Positions 21,679 through 30,178 are shown, counted from the stretch's first letter. The stretch is 39,507 nucleotides of DNA from Longimicrobium sp. (GCA_036389795.1 DASVWD010000103.1:1-39507); one strand, 5' to 3'. Notes: generated by a model from the sequence alone, not told the origin. A program made the numbers and translations.

Positions 21679-22290
21679 TCAGGCCGGAGGGCGGGGGAGG
21701 GCGGCGAGGCCGTCGACCAGGGCGCGGATCGCCCGCCCCGTCTCCTCGGCGGAGCGGCCGAGGTCGCGCCGCAGGAGCTTCCAGGCGTAGACGTCGGTGG
21801 CCGCCACGAAGGCGTCGAGGCGGACGGCGTGGGCGTCGTCCCCGGAAGGCGGCAGGTGGGGGGCGAAGACGCGCTCGCACCAGGCGCGGTGCGCCGCGCG
21901 GCCCGCCCGGGCCACGGCCTTCGCCTCCGCCACCGTCGCCTCGAGCGCCAGGGTGCGCAGCACCGCGTCGCCGTCGCGCTCGTAGTGCGCGAGCAGGACC
22001 GCGAGGGCCCCCTCCACGTCGCCGGCGGGCGCCTGGCCGCGCTCCGCGCCGATCCCCGCCGCGTCGGCCTCGATGCAGGCCGCGACGACCCCCTCGCGGG
22101 AGCCGAAGCGCCGGATCACCGTCCGCACCGAGACCCCCGCCCGCTCCGCGATGTCCGCCAGGGTGATCTCGTCGAGCGGGCGCTCCCGCCACAGCGCGGC
22201 CGTCGCGGCGAGGATGCCGCGGACCGTCCGGGCCGCCGCCTCGGCCCGCGCCGCCATCCGGTAGCCCCGGGTGGGAGAGGGCGATTTCAT
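21679..22290 (-). CDS. TetR-family repressor
   Basis: The 203-residue protein has an N-terminal TetR helix-turn-helix: ILAATAALWRERPLDEITLADIAERAGVSVRTVIRRFGSREGVV. The C-terminal half is the variable ligand-binding domain, helical and Ala-rich. The ATG at 22290 abuts the palindrome TGTCAC-GCATA-GTGACA, so the message may be leaderless; an alternative ATG at 22257 also gives a normal TetR length. The glycosyltransferase follows 8 bases downstream, and the pair looks like a ligand-sensed operon. Confidence 0.85.
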   Translation of the reverse strand: MKSPSPTRGYRMAARAEAAARTVRGILAATAALWRERPLDEITLADIAERAGVSVRTVIRRFGSREGVVAACIEADAAGIGAERGQAPAGDVEGALAVLLAHYERDGDAVLRTLALEATVAEAKAVARAGRAAHRAWCERVFAPHLPPSGDDAHAVRLDAFVAATDVYAWKLLRRDLGRSAEETGRAIRALVDGLAALPRPPA

Positions 22291-22306
22291 GTCACGCATA
22301 GTGACA
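22290..22306. promoter_or_regulatory. Probable TetR operator at the tetR start codon
   Basis: TGTCAC (22290-22295) and GTGACA (22301-22306) form a perfect 6-bp inverted repeat with a 5-base spacer. It overlaps the first base of the chosen start codon, so repressor binding here would block both transcription start and a leaderless message. The protein-operator link is inferred. Confidence 0.55.
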
Positions 22307-22350
22307 CGAATCTGGAGCGGCGTCAAGCCTCGTCTCCGGCCGATGCACGG

Positions 22351-22386
22351 CGAAGGGGCCGCCGCGCGCCGCGGCAGCCCCCTTCG
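22351..22386 (-). terminator. Hairpin between tetR promoter and beta-propeller stop
   Basis: CGAAGGGG (22351-22358) pairs with CCCCCTTCG (22378-22386), with an inner GC-rich palindrome. It lies downstream of the leftward beta-propeller gene and probably helps end its transcript. Confidence 0.5.
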
Positions 22387-22398
22387 CCATCCTTCGCC

Positions 22399-22430
22399 CG
22401 GCCGTTCCCGGCGCGCGCCGGGAACGGCCG
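22399..22430 (-). terminator. Perfect 16-bp palindrome after the beta-propeller gene
   Basis: CGGCCGTTCCCGGCGC (22399-22414) and GCGCCGGGAACGGCCG (22415-22430) are perfect reverse complements. It lies 5 bases past the leftward stop codon at 22435. The stem is very strong and, since there is no loop beyond the centre, about 14 bp would fold. Confidence 0.65.
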
Positions 22431-22434
22431 CGGC

Positions 22435-24705
22435 TCACCCCGGCTCGCGCTGCGCAGACCAGTGGCCCTCGACGTCGCGCGTGGAGCCGTCGGGCATGCG
22501 GAGGCGGCAGCGGATGGTGCCCTCAATGGAGTGCGCGCTCCGCATCCAGCCCACGGACTGGCAGTCGCCCACCTGGAAGACCAGGGAGGCCGGGTGGGCG
22601 GTGCCCGTGCCGCTCCCCTCGCCGTCGCTCTTGCTCGTGACGCCGTCGATCGTGCACTCGCCCGTCTGGCGGTAGCGCATGGCGAGCGCGGCGCCGCTGC
22701 GGTCGAACCACATCGTCCCCTGGTTCCGGCAGTAGTAGCGGGCCGGGTGCGAGCCGATGCTCTCGGAGAACGTCCAGTCGCCGGCGAGCGCCGCCGTGGG
22801 CGGGGCGGGCGCGAAGCCCACGCGGCGCACCTCGCGGAGGCGGCCGCCGGCTTCCCGCCCTTCCACCAGCTCGTAGCCCAGCAGCGCGAACGTGCGCCCG
22901 CCCGCGAACAGGGGCTGCGCGTCGCCGAACCAGTGCCCGCAGTCCGCCAGGCAGGCGTCGTCGCCGGCGGGGGCGCCCGCCGCCAGCTCGCCGAGCTCGC
23001 TCAGCCGGAGGTCGTGGCTGCGCAGGAACCGGATGCGGGTGGGGCCCAGGTACAGGGGCGGGCCGCTGGGGGTGTCGGCCATGGCGGGGTACAGCTCCGG
23101 GCCCTCGTACCTGGGACGCTCGGTGCTGCGGACGGGCAGGCCCAGCACGCCCGCGCCGTCGCCGTCCGGACGGTAGAAGAAGCCGTGGTTCTTCGTCTCG
23201 CCCGGGAGCGTGTGGTGGTGCGCGAGCGCGGGAGCCCCGGGCCCCAGGCGCAGGGTGCTCAGGTGCAGGTCGGTCCCGTCGGTGCCGATCAGCACCATGC
23301 CGGAGCCCAGCGCCTCAATGCGCTCCACCCCGTGCGGCAGCGCCACCCGCGAGGTGTCGCGCGGGGCGGCCCAGCGCACCGCGAACGCCTCCGAGCGCGC
23401 GAGCGCGCGGTCCCGGTCCGTGCCGACGCCGTAGACCAGCCAGTCGCCCACGTAGCGGTTCTGGACCACGCCCGGGCCGGGGGTGGGGAGCGGGTGGTAC
23501 TGCCCGGGCGTGGCGGCGGCGCTCCCGTCGCCCAGGTCGGAGAGGGGGATGCGCAGCAGCGCCAGCACTCCCGCGGCGTACGCGGGGCCCCACGCCTGCG
23601 GGCTGGACTCGTCCGAGTGGACGAGCACGTTGAGATGCCCGTCGCCGCTCTCCAGGAACGAGAACGGGTCCACCGGCCGGCCCGAGACGCGCAGCGCCGT
23701 GGGGGCCGAGCCGTCCAGCGGCAGGCGGTACAGCAGCGAGCCCCCTCCCGGCCGGGTGGTCCACACGTACACCGAGGTGGCGGAGACGTGGTATATGCTC
23801 GCGGGGAGCGTGTAGACCGCGGTGGCCTCGCAGCGCAGGTCGTCGCCTGCCAGGTCGCACGCCAGCACCGTGTGCAGCACCATGCGGTAGCGGTCGCTCC
23901 AGGTGACGGGCTCGGCGGGGCGGTAGAGGCGGGTGGGGGGCACGGCCGCCTGCACCCGTTTGTCCGCGCCCTGGCGGTACAGCACGGGCGTGTGGACGGG
24001 CGGGTCGGTCCAGCGCATCGATAGCGGCTCGTAGAAGATCAGCCGGCCGCCGTCTATCCGGGCGGCGTAGGTGTGCGGGGCGAGGTTGTTCCCGGTCTCG
24101 AGGGAGTACGTGGCGCGGTGTGCCAGCCGCCCGTCCGGGGCCAGGTGGAACACGCCCAGCTCCGTGCCCCAGAGCCTCTGGTTGGTCCCGATCACCATCA
24201 CCCGGTCGCCGGAGACCAGGACCTCGTCGTGCCAGCCCGACAGGTGGCTGACGTGCGGCCCGAACGCGTCCACGGCGGACACCGGCCGCAGCGCGCCCCC
24301 GCCGATGTGGAAGGTGAACAGCCGGCCGCGGTGCAGCACCACCAGATGCTCGCCGTGCACCTTCGCGACGGCGCGCTCGTCTCCTCCGGTCTGCCGCACG
24401 GCCATCCCCGGGTCTTCCCGGGGATACGGCCTCTCCCTCTGCTGCGGCGTCCCGACGGGGTCCGGCGGCTCCGTGTAGAGCAGGTAGTGCTGGATGGGAA
24501 TCTCGCGGATGGGCTCCGGGGGCTGCCGCGCGCGCCACTCCTCCTCCTCCCGCTGCAGCCCCTGGTGGAAAGCCACCAGCTCCGCCATGCTGCCGAACGG
24601 CTGGAGCGTCCGGCCGCCCGGCGCGGGCGGGGCCTGCGCGGTGGCGCGTTCCGGCAGGCACAGGGCCGGCGCGAGGGCGGCGAGGAGCAGGAGCGGACGG
24701 GTCAT
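22435..24705 (-). CDS. Secreted beta-propeller-domain protein
   Basis: The 756-residue protein opens MTRPLLLLAALAPALC, continuing to LPERATAQAPP, a signal peptide cut near ATA-QA. After residue 35, FGSMAELVAFHQGLQ and EERAVAKVHGEHLVVLHRGRLFTFHIG match the secreted Beta_propel (PF09826) family of Gram-negative bacteria and archaea. Repeated strand motifs such as LYRLPLDGSAP, LVYGVGTDRD and VLIGTDGTDLHLSTL fit successive blades. The C-terminal 130 residues (GDWTFSESIGSHPARYYCRN to the end) look like a separate lipocalin-like beta domain. Function is unknown. Its own gene is separated from neighbours. Confidence 0.7.
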   Translation of the reverse strand: MTRPLLLLAALAPALCLPERATAQAPPAPGGRTLQPFGSMAELVAFHQGLQREEEEWRARQPPEPIREIPIQHYLLYTEPPDPVGTPQQRERPYPREDPGMAVRQTGGDERAVAKVHGEHLVVLHRGRLFTFHIGGGALRPVSAVDAFGPHVSHLSGWHDEVLVSGDRVMVIGTNQRLWGTELGVFHLAPDGRLAHRATYSLETGNNLAPHTYAARIDGGRLIFYEPLSMRWTDPPVHTPVLYRQGADKRVQAAVPPTRLYRPAEPVTWSDRYRMVLHTVLACDLAGDDLRCEATAVYTLPASIYHVSATSVYVWTTRPGGGSLLYRLPLDGSAPTALRVSGRPVDPFSFLESGDGHLNVLVHSDESSPQAWGPAYAAGVLALLRIPLSDLGDGSAAATPGQYHPLPTPGPGVVQNRYVGDWLVYGVGTDRDRALARSEAFAVRWAAPRDTSRVALPHGVERIEALGSGMVLIGTDGTDLHLSTLRLGPGAPALAHHHTLPGETKNHGFFYRPDGDGAGVLGLPVRSTERPRYEGPELYPAMADTPSGPPLYLGPTRIRFLRSHDLRLSELGELAAGAPAGDDACLADCGHWFGDAQPLFAGGRTFALLGYELVEGREAGGRLREVRRVGFAPAPPTAALAGDWTFSESIGSHPARYYCRNQGTMWFDRSGAALAMRYRQTGECTIDGVTSKSDGEGSGTGTAHPASLVFQVGDCQSVGWMRSAHSIEGTIRCRLRMPDGSTRDVEGHWSAQREPG

Positions 24706-24849
24706 GGGATCGCCCGTGGAGGAGGGAACCGAGGGGCGGCGCGATCGGACGTCAGGAATAATGCTTCCCGGCGGCGAGGACGGGAAGCAACCCGGAGAGC
24801 GCGCCCGCCCGCCTCACCCGTAACTGAATGTCTCATACTGCTTCTCGAA

Positions 24850-25109
24850 ATTGACTGTGCATTTTTCGCAGCTCCCGCAAGACCAGGAAGATGTCATCCT
24901 GAGGGAGCGTCCTCACGAGACTTTCCTCCGCACCAGAGGTTGGACGCGACCGAAGGATCTACTCACCATGTCTGGTGGCCGGGGATCGCGCGCAGACGCC
25001 GGCCTCGCGTGGGGGTGAGTAGATCCTTCGGTCGCCGCCGGACATCGGTGCGGGAGACAAGCTCGGCGCAGCGGCTCCCTCAGGATGAGATCTCCTTTGC
25101 ACAGTCAAT
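24850..25109. repeat. 260-bp MITE-like element with terminal and nested inverted repeats
   Basis: The terminal arms ATTGACTGTGCA (24850-24861) and TGCACAGTCAAT (25098-25109) are perfect. Inside them, TCATCCTGAGGGAGC (24894-24908) pairs with GCTCCCTCAGGATGA (25074-25088). Further in, 24947-24967 (starting CGACCGAAGGATC) pairs with 25014-25034 (ending GATCCTTCGGTCG) over 21 bases without mismatch. Its inner motifs are shared with 7197-7390 and 264-339, but the outer 12-bp ends are not, which is why it looks like a family of nested elements or a small mobile unit without its own transposase. Confidence 0.7.
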
Positions 25110-25129
25110 CTCGGGATTGGGTATTACGT

Positions 25130-25187
25130 GGAGTCAGCGGAGTCGGCAGAGAGCTTCTCGCCGTTCTCTGTCGACTCCGTTGACTCC
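25130..25187. repeat. 22-bp-arm intergenic hairpin (GAGTC repeats)
   Basis: The left arm 25130-25151 (starts GGAGTCAGCGGAGTCGG) pairs with 25166-25187 (ends CGACTCCGTTGACTCC) at 20 of 22 positions around a 14-base loop. It may be another dispersed repeat or a terminator. Confidence 0.55.
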
Positions 25188-25262
25188 GTGTGAGGCCGCC
25201 GTTCTCCAGCCCGGCCCCCGCCCGCCGCCCGAAGTGTGCGAAAGACATTCTGCCGCATATGG

Positions 25263-25291
25263 TTGACGAAGGACGCCGCGGGTGCGATACT
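25263..25291 (+). promoter_or_regulatory. Probable sigma-70 promoter of mocA-xdhC
   Basis: TTGACG (25263-25268), a 17-base spacer and GATACT (25286-25291), matching TATAAT at 4 of 6 positions. It lies 110 bases before the mocA ATG; CGTTCGTTCGAGCG nearby is a small palindrome. Confidence 0.5.
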
Positions 25292-25401
25292 CCAGTCGGG
25301 CGTTCGTTCGAGCGCCCGTCACCGGGTTCCCGCCGGCGGTCGCGTCCGGCGGGAATCGTTTTGCTCCCGCTCCCCCTCCACGTCCACGCCGCCGACCCTC
25401 C

Positions 25402-25995
25402 ATGATCGCCGGGATCGTGCTCGCCGCGGGGCGCTCGCGCCGGATGGGCGAGCCCAAGGCGTTCCTGCGGCTGGAGGGCCGGAGCTTCCTGGAGCGCACC
25501 CTGGCGGCCCTGCACCACGGCGGCTGCGGCGAGCTGGTGGTGGTCACCGGCCCGCGCGAAGACGACGTGGCCCGCCGCATCGCCGAGGCCGCGCTCGCGC
25601 TGGGCGCCCGCGTGGTGGTGAACCCCGCGCCCGACTCGGAGCAGGCCGACTCGCTGCGCCTGGGCCTGCGCGCGCTGCCGGACGACGCGGAGGCCGCCGT
25701 GGTGGCCCCGGTGGACGTGCCCGAGATCGAGGCCGCGCTGGTGCTGGCGCTGGTGGAGGCGTTCCGGCGCACCGCCGCGCCCGTCGCCCTCCCCTCGCAC
25801 GGGGGGCGGCACGGGCACCCGGTGCTCTTCGCGCGCGGCGTGTGGCCCGAGCTGCTGGAGGGGCCGCTCCCCCAGGGCGCGCGCACGGTGATCCACGCGC
25901 ACGCGCACGACCTGGCCGAGGTGCCCGTCCCCCGGCTGGCGGCCGACGTGGACACGCCGGAAGACTTCCGCCGCTTGGCGGAGGGCGCGCGGTGA
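25402..25995 (+). CDS. MocA-like molybdenum cofactor nucleotidyltransferase
   Basis: The 197-residue protein has the MobA/MocA fold: MIAGIVLAAGRSRRMGEPKA, then FLRLEGRSFLERTL, VVVTGPREDDV, VVAPVDVPEIEA and a C-terminal AADVDTPEDFRRL. LAAGxSxRMGxPK is the nucleotide-binding P-loop-like motif. MocA transfers CMP (or GMP in MobA) to Moco; adjacency to XdhC favours cytidylylation for the xanthine dehydrogenase group. It overlaps xdhC by GTGA. No molybdenum hydroxylase structural gene is in the window. Confidence 0.85.
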   Translation: MIAGIVLAAGRSRRMGEPKAFLRLEGRSFLERTLAALHHGGCGELVVVTGPREDDVARRIAEAALALGARVVVNPAPDSEQADSLRLGLRALPDDAEAAVVAPVDVPEIEAALVLALVEAFRRTAAPVALPSHGGRHGHPVLFARGVWPELLEGPLPQGARTVIHAHAHDLAEVPVPRLAADVDTPEDFRRLAEGAR

Positions 25996-26885
25996 CCGAG
26001 CCCGGCCCGGCCCCGCTCCCGGCGGCCGAGGCGGTGCACCACGCCCGCGCGGCGCTGGAGGGCGGCCCGCCGGTGGCCATCGTCACCGTGATCGACGCGC
26101 GCGGGCACGGCGCCCCTCCCCCGGGCGCGCACCTGGCCGCGTGGGCGGACCGGCACGCGGGGACGCTGGGGAGCGCCGCGCTCGACGAGCGGGCGCTCGC
26201 CGCCGCGCGCGAGGCGCTGGCCTCGGGGAGGGCGGGCTCGCGCGACCTCGAGGCCGGCGGCGCCGCCTGCACCGTCTACGTGGAGCCGCACCGGGCGCCG
26301 CCCTCGCTGGTGATCGTGGGCGCGGGGCACATCGCCCGGCCGCTCTGCCGGGTGGGGGCGCTGCTGGGCTTCCGGGTCACGGTGCTCGACGACCGCCCCG
26401 AGTTCGCCACCCGCGAGCGCTTCCCCGAGGCCGCCGAGGTGCGCCGGGCCGACTTCTCCGACCCGCTGCGGGGGATCGACACCGACGGCGCCTGGCTGGT
26501 GCTGGTGACGCGCGGGCACAAGTACGACTTCGAGGTGCTGCGCGACGTGCTGCGCCGGCCCGCTTCCCCGGCGTACGTGGGGATGGTGGGGAGCCGCCGC
26601 CGCACCCGCGCGGCGCTGGAGCAGCTCGCCCGCGAGGGCGTCGAGGCGGAGCGGCTCCGCGCCGTCTACGCCCCCGTGGGGCTGGACGTCCGCGCCGAGA
26701 CGCCGGAGGAGATCGCCGTCTCCATCGCCGCCGAGCTGGTGCGGGTGCGCCGCGGCGGCACCGGCCAGTCGCTGCGCGACCGCGAGCGCGTGGCCGAGCG
26801 CTGGGTCACCCGCGAGCGGCCCGCGTCCGCCGGGGGGGAAGCGCCTCCGCGCGGTGAGCGACACCCCGGGGGCGGCGATCCGTAG
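25992..26885 (+). CDS. XdhC-family protein with a degenerate N-terminal CoxI part
   Basis: The 297-residue protein starts at a GTG overlapping the mocA stop. Its C-terminal Rossmann domain has VIVGAGHIARPLCRVGALLG, VTVLDDRPEFATRERFPEA, YVGMVGSRRR and PVGLDVRAETPEEIAVSIAAEL, typical of XdhC. The N-terminal XdhC/CoxI-like half lacks GSTPR, having GHGAPPPGAH in its place, and lacks the GTVGGGC-type loop (GTLGSAALD). XdhC holds and sulfurates Moco for insertion into xanthine dehydrogenase-type enzymes. The normal CoxI domain is encoded separately at 32777, after five unrelated genes. Confidence 0.85.
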   Translation: MTEPGPAPLPAAEAVHHARAALEGGPPVAIVTVIDARGHGAPPPGAHLAAWADRHAGTLGSAALDERALAAAREALASGRAGSRDLEAGGAACTVYVEPHRAPPSLVIVGAGHIARPLCRVGALLGFRVTVLDDRPEFATRERFPEAAEVRRADFSDPLRGIDTDGAWLVLVTRGHKYDFEVLRDVLRRPASPAYVGMVGSRRRTRAALEQLAREGVEAERLRAVYAPVGLDVRAETPEEIAVSIAAELVRVRRGGTGQSLRDRERVAERWVTRERPASAGGEAPPRGERHPGGGDP

Positions 26886-26895
26886 TGGGGGGCCG

Positions 26896-26916
26896 GCCCG
26901 GCCATCCCGGCCGGGC
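26896..26916. terminator. Hairpin between xdhC and the paralogue array
   Basis: GCCCGGCC (26896-26903) pairs with GGCCGGGC (26909-26916) around ATCCC. It lies in the 51-base gap before the first paralogue and may reduce read-through from mocA-xdhC. Confidence 0.45.
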
Positions 26917-26936
26917 GGCCAACCGGGTGGGACCCG

Positions 26937-27977
26937 ATGTACCGCACCTGCATCTACTGCTCCGCCGACCTGGGGAGCAACGACGCGCTGGAGCCCTTCC
27001 CCGTGGGGCGGAGCATCGCCTTCGACGGGTGGAAGGGGCGGCTCTGGGCCGTCTGCCCGAAGTGCGCGCGCTGGAACCTGGCGCCCCTCGAGGAGCGCTG
27101 GGAGGTGGTGGAGGCCGCCGAGCGGCTCTTCGCCGACGCGCGGCTGCGCGTGCAGTCCGAGAACGTGGGGCTCGCCAGGCTGCGCGACGGCACCCGGCTG
27201 ATCCGCGTGGGGCGGGCCCTTCCCGGCGAGCTGGCGGCCTGGCGCTACGGCGACCAGCTGGTGAAACGCCGCCGGCACTACCTGCTGGTGGCCGGCGCGG
27301 CGGCCGCGGCGGGGATCGCCGTGGTGGGCGGGGCCGTGGCGCTCACCGCCAGCGCGGGGATGGTGTCGGCGTTCAACGGCGTCTTCCAGCTGTGGAACCA
27401 GCGCCGGCAGCGGAAGGTGATCTACGGCATCCCGCGCGAGGAGTCGCCCACCGGGCAGCCGCTGGTGCTGCGCCGCTGGCAGGCGGGCGCGGCGGTGCTC
27501 GGCGAGGGCCCGGGCGGCGGGATCTCGCTGGTGGTGCCCGACGCCTCGCGCAGGAACCCGAAGACCGACGGGTGGGGGCGCCCGAAGTTCACCGGCGACC
27601 CCGTGGTGCTCCCCGACCGCCACGCGCGCGCCTTCCTGGGGCGCGCCATGGTGCACCTGAACGCCGCCGGCGCCTCGCGGCGGCGGCTGGAGGGGGCGGT
27701 GGGGCTCCTCTCCGAAGCCGGCAGCGCCGAGGACTTCGTGCGCCGCGCCGCCGCCGAGGGGCGCACCCTGGGGAAGCGCCACGACCTCCCCGGCCGGCAG
27801 CTGCGCCCCGAGGGGTCGCTGGCGCTGGAGATGGCCCTGCACGAGGAGCAGGAGCGGCGCGCGCTGGAGGGCGAGCTGTCGCTGCTCGAGGCCGCCTGGC
27901 GCGAGGCCGAGGAGATCGCGGCCATCGCCGACCGGCTGGCGGGCGAGGTGCCGGCGCGGCCGGGGCGGGAGGGCTGA
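26937..27977 (+). CDS. Zinc-ribbon membrane paralogue A (unrecognised family)
   Basis: I do not recognise this 346-residue family. It begins MYRTCIYCSADLGSNDALEP and has C5-x-x-C8 and C40-x-x-C43, with RLWAVCPKCARWNLAP: a likely zinc ribbon. A basic run (KRRRH) precedes a hydrophobic segment at about 115-153 that could be a membrane hairpin. Then come EESPTGQPLVLRR (a strand-like SPTG motif) and RAFLGRAMVHLNAAGAS. Residues 295-337 are a highly charged helix, LALEMALHEEQERRALEGEL and the sequence leading to IADRLAGE. It is the first of five tandem copies; the next starts 4 bases after the stop. Confidence 0.8.
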   Translation: MYRTCIYCSADLGSNDALEPFPVGRSIAFDGWKGRLWAVCPKCARWNLAPLEERWEVVEAAERLFADARLRVQSENVGLARLRDGTRLIRVGRALPGELAAWRYGDQLVKRRRHYLLVAGAAAAAGIAVVGGAVALTASAGMVSAFNGVFQLWNQRRQRKVIYGIPREESPTGQPLVLRRWQAGAAVLGEGPGGGISLVVPDASRRNPKTDGWGRPKFTGDPVVLPDRHARAFLGRAMVHLNAAGASRRRLEGAVGLLSEAGSAEDFVRRAAAEGRTLGKRHDLPGRQLRPEGSLALEMALHEEQERRALEGELSLLEAAWREAEEIAAIADRLAGEVPARPGREG

Positions 27978-27981
27978 GCCG

Positions 27982-29121
27982 ATGTACCGGCACTGCATCT
28001 TCTGCTCGGCCGGCCTGGGCGCCAACGAGGCGGTCGAGGAGTTCCCGGTGGGCCGCACGCTCGCCTTCGACGCCGGGAAGGGGCGGCTGTGGGCCGTCTG
28101 CACCCGCTGCGGCCGCTGGAACCTGGCGCCGATCGAGGAGCGCTGGGAGGCGGTGGAGCGGCTGGAGCGCCTCTTCGCCGACGCGCGCCTGAAGGCGCAG
28201 TCCGAGAACGTGGGGCTGGCCAGGCTCGGCGACGGGACGCGGGCCGTGCGCATCGGCCGGGCGCCGGGGCGCGAGGTGGCGGCGTGGCGCTACGGCCGGC
28301 AGCTCGCGCGGCGCCACCGCGCCTGGCTGGTGGGAACGGCGGGCGCGGTGGCGCTCGGGGCCGGCCTGGCGGCGCTCAGCCTGGCGTTCCTGGCGGTCGG
28401 CGGCACGGCGGCGTTCCTGCTGGGGCTGGACGCGGCCGAGAGCGTGCGGCGGCGCCGGGTGGTGCACCACTTCGGCCCCGCCGACTCGCCCACGGGCGCG
28501 GTGTTCACCCTGCGCCGCGGCGACCTGGGCGGGGCACGTCTCGGCACCCAGGGCGGCGAGCTGGCGCTGCAGCTGCCGCAGGCGCCGCTGGCCGGGGTGG
28601 GCCCGGACCGCCCGCTGGTGCTCACCGGCCGCACCGCGCGCACCGTGCTGGCGCGGTCGATGGCGGCGGTGAACGGCCGCGGGGCGAAGCAGGACGGGAT
28701 CGACGCCGCCCTCGGCGTGCTCGCGCCCGGCGGCGCGGAAGAGTACGTGCGGCGCTCGGCCGAGGAGGGGCGCGCGCTGGGCGTGCGGATGGGGCCCCGG
28801 GGGGCGTACTGGTTCGCCGGCGTGCGCGGCGTGGCGCGGCAGGCGGGCTACCACCTCTGGCGCGACCTCGCCGGCCGCACCCGGCGCGGCGTGGACCCCG
28901 ACGCCCCGCCCGACCCCTTCGGCCCGCCGCCGGAGGGGAGCCTGCAGGGGCCCGAGGCGCTGGCGCTGGAGATGGCGCTGCACGAGGAGCAGGAGCGCCG
29001 GGCGCTGGAGGGCGAGCTGTCGCTGCTGGAGGCCGCCTGGCGCGAGGCCGAGGAGATCGCCGCCATCGCCGACCGGCTGGCGGGCGAGGCGCCGGCGCGA
29101 CCGGGGCTCACGGGCGGTTGA
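27982..29121 (+). CDS. Zinc-ribbon membrane paralogue B (unrecognised family)
   Basis: The 379-residue protein has the same plan as A: MYRHCIFCSAGLGANEAVEE, CxxC at 5/8 and 40/43, FADARLKAQSENVGLARLGDGT, a basic run, and a long hydrophobic stretch at about 114-150 (LVGTAGAVALGAGLAALSLA onward). ADSPTGAVFTLRRGDL follows at 168, then RTVLARSMAAVNGRGAK. The C-terminal module spans residues 327-369 and is almost the same as in A at DNA level. A region rich in Pro/Gly/Trp (ARQAGYHLWRDLAGRTRRG) precedes it, absent from A. GGGAGGG lies before the ATG. Confidence 0.8.
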   Translation: MYRHCIFCSAGLGANEAVEEFPVGRTLAFDAGKGRLWAVCTRCGRWNLAPIEERWEAVERLERLFADARLKAQSENVGLARLGDGTRAVRIGRAPGREVAAWRYGRQLARRHRAWLVGTAGAVALGAGLAALSLAFLAVGGTAAFLLGLDAAESVRRRRVVHHFGPADSPTGAVFTLRRGDLGGARLGTQGGELALQLPQAPLAGVGPDRPLVLTGRTARTVLARSMAAVNGRGAKQDGIDAALGVLAPGGAEEYVRRSAEEGRALGVRMGPRGAYWFAGVRGVARQAGYHLWRDLAGRTRRGVDPDAPPDPFGPPPEGSLQGPEALALEMALHEEQERRALEGELSLLEAAWREAEEIAAIADRLAGEAPARPGLTGG

Positions 29122-29128
29122 GGCGCCG

Positions 29129-30178
29129 GTGTACCGGCACTGCATCTTCTGCTCGGCCGGCCTGGGCGCCAACGAGGTGGTCGAGGAGTTCCCGGTGGGC
29201 CGCACGCTCGCCTTCGACGGGGCGAGGGGGCGGCTCTGGGCGGTGTGCCCCCGCTGCGCCCGCTGGAACCTGGCCCCCATCGAGGAGCGCTGGGAAGCGG
29301 TGGAGGCGGCGGAGCGGCTCTTCTCCCGCGCCGCCCTGCGCGCGCAGGGCGGGAGCCTGGGGCTGGCGAAGCTGCCGGACGGGACGAAGCTGGTGCGCGT
29401 GGGATGGGCGCCCCCCGCCGAGGTGGCGGCGCACCGCTACGGCGCGGCGTTCGACCGCCGCCGGCGACGCTATCTCACCTTCGTGGGCGGGGTGACCGCG
29501 GTGCAGATCCTCCCCCTGGGCGTCGTGGCGACCGTGGCGGGGATCTCCGCCCTCGCCGCCCTGCTGGGCCACGGCTGGAGGGGAAGCGTGCTGCACCGCG
29601 TGCCGTCCGGGCGGTCTCCGACGGGGCGCGCGCTCCGGGTGCAGACGTGGGACCTGGCCGGCGTGCGCGCGGCGAGCCAGGGCGACGGCACCTTCCGCCT
29701 GGAGCTGCCGCACGCGACGGCGCGCGGCGTGAGTCCCGCGGCACCGCTGGTCCTCGAGGGCGAGGACGCCGGGCGCCTGCTGCAGCGGGTGATGGTGCTG
29801 GTCAACGCCCGCGGCGCGAAGCCGGACGAGGTGGCGCAGGCGCTGGAGCGGGTGGACCGCGCGGGCGGGACGTCGGAGCACGTCCGTGGCTTCCGCGGGG
29901 GGCTTTCGGTGCGGCTCTTCCCGCCGCGCGAGGAGTTCGGGATCACCCCTCCTTGGCACCCGCTGCCGTACCGGGACCGCGCCGCGGGACCGCTGGTCAC
30001 GCCGCCCGAGGCGCTGGCGCTGGAGATCGCGCTGCACGAGGAGCAGGAGCGCCGGGCGCTCGAGGGCGAGCTGACGCTGCTGGAGGCGGCCTGGCGCGAG
30101 GCCGAGGAGGTCGCCGGGATCGCCGACCGGCTGGCGGCGCAGGTGCGCGCCGTCCACCTGCCCCGCCCCGGGGGGTGA
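29129..30178 (+). CDS. Zinc-ribbon membrane paralogue C (unrecognised family)
   Basis: The 349-residue protein starts with GTG at 29129, 7 bases after the stop of B; the alignment of MYRHCIFCSAGLGANEVVEE to the other copies fixes this start. All four Cys are kept (5, 8, 40, 43). It is the most divergent in the first helical part (SRAALRAQGGSLGLAKLPDG). The hydrophobic region is at about 115-148 (FVGGVTAVQILPLGVVATVA). SPTGRALRVQTWDL and RLLQRVMVLVNARGAKPDEV follow. Residues from 296 form the common C-terminal helix. It is the last of the closely spaced A-B-C group. Confidence 0.8.
   Translation: MYRHCIFCSAGLGANEVVEEFPVGRTLAFDGARGRLWAVCPRCARWNLAPIEERWEAVEAAERLFSRAALRAQGGSLGLAKLPDGTKLVRVGWAPPAEVAAHRYGAAFDRRRRRYLTFVGGVTAVQILPLGVVATVAGISALAALLGHGWRGSVLHRVPSGRSPTGRALRVQTWDLAGVRAASQGDGTFRLELPHATARGVSPAAPLVLEGEDAGRLLQRVMVLVNARGAKPDEVAQALERVDRAGGTSEHVRGFRGGLSVRLFPPREEFGITPPWHPLPYRDRAAGPLVTPPEALALEIALHEEQERRALEGELTLLEAAWREAEEVAGIADRLAAQVRAVHLPRPGG

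Larger units (their letters stand above)
24706..25401. other. Large repeat-rich intergenic region upstream of mocA
   Basis: No gene is supported in these 696 bases. It contains an AT-rich patch (24822-24865), the 260-bp inverted-repeat element at 24850-25109, a separate long hairpin at 25130-25187, and the likely mocA promoter at 25263-25291. Confidence 0.55.

Noticed and set aside
25134-28253. A 1039-residue open frame on the minus strand across mocA, xdhC and the first paralogue
   Set aside because: It is antisense to well-supported genes, has low-complexity Arg/Ser/Ala product and no family motif. High-GC DNA keeps such mirror frames open.
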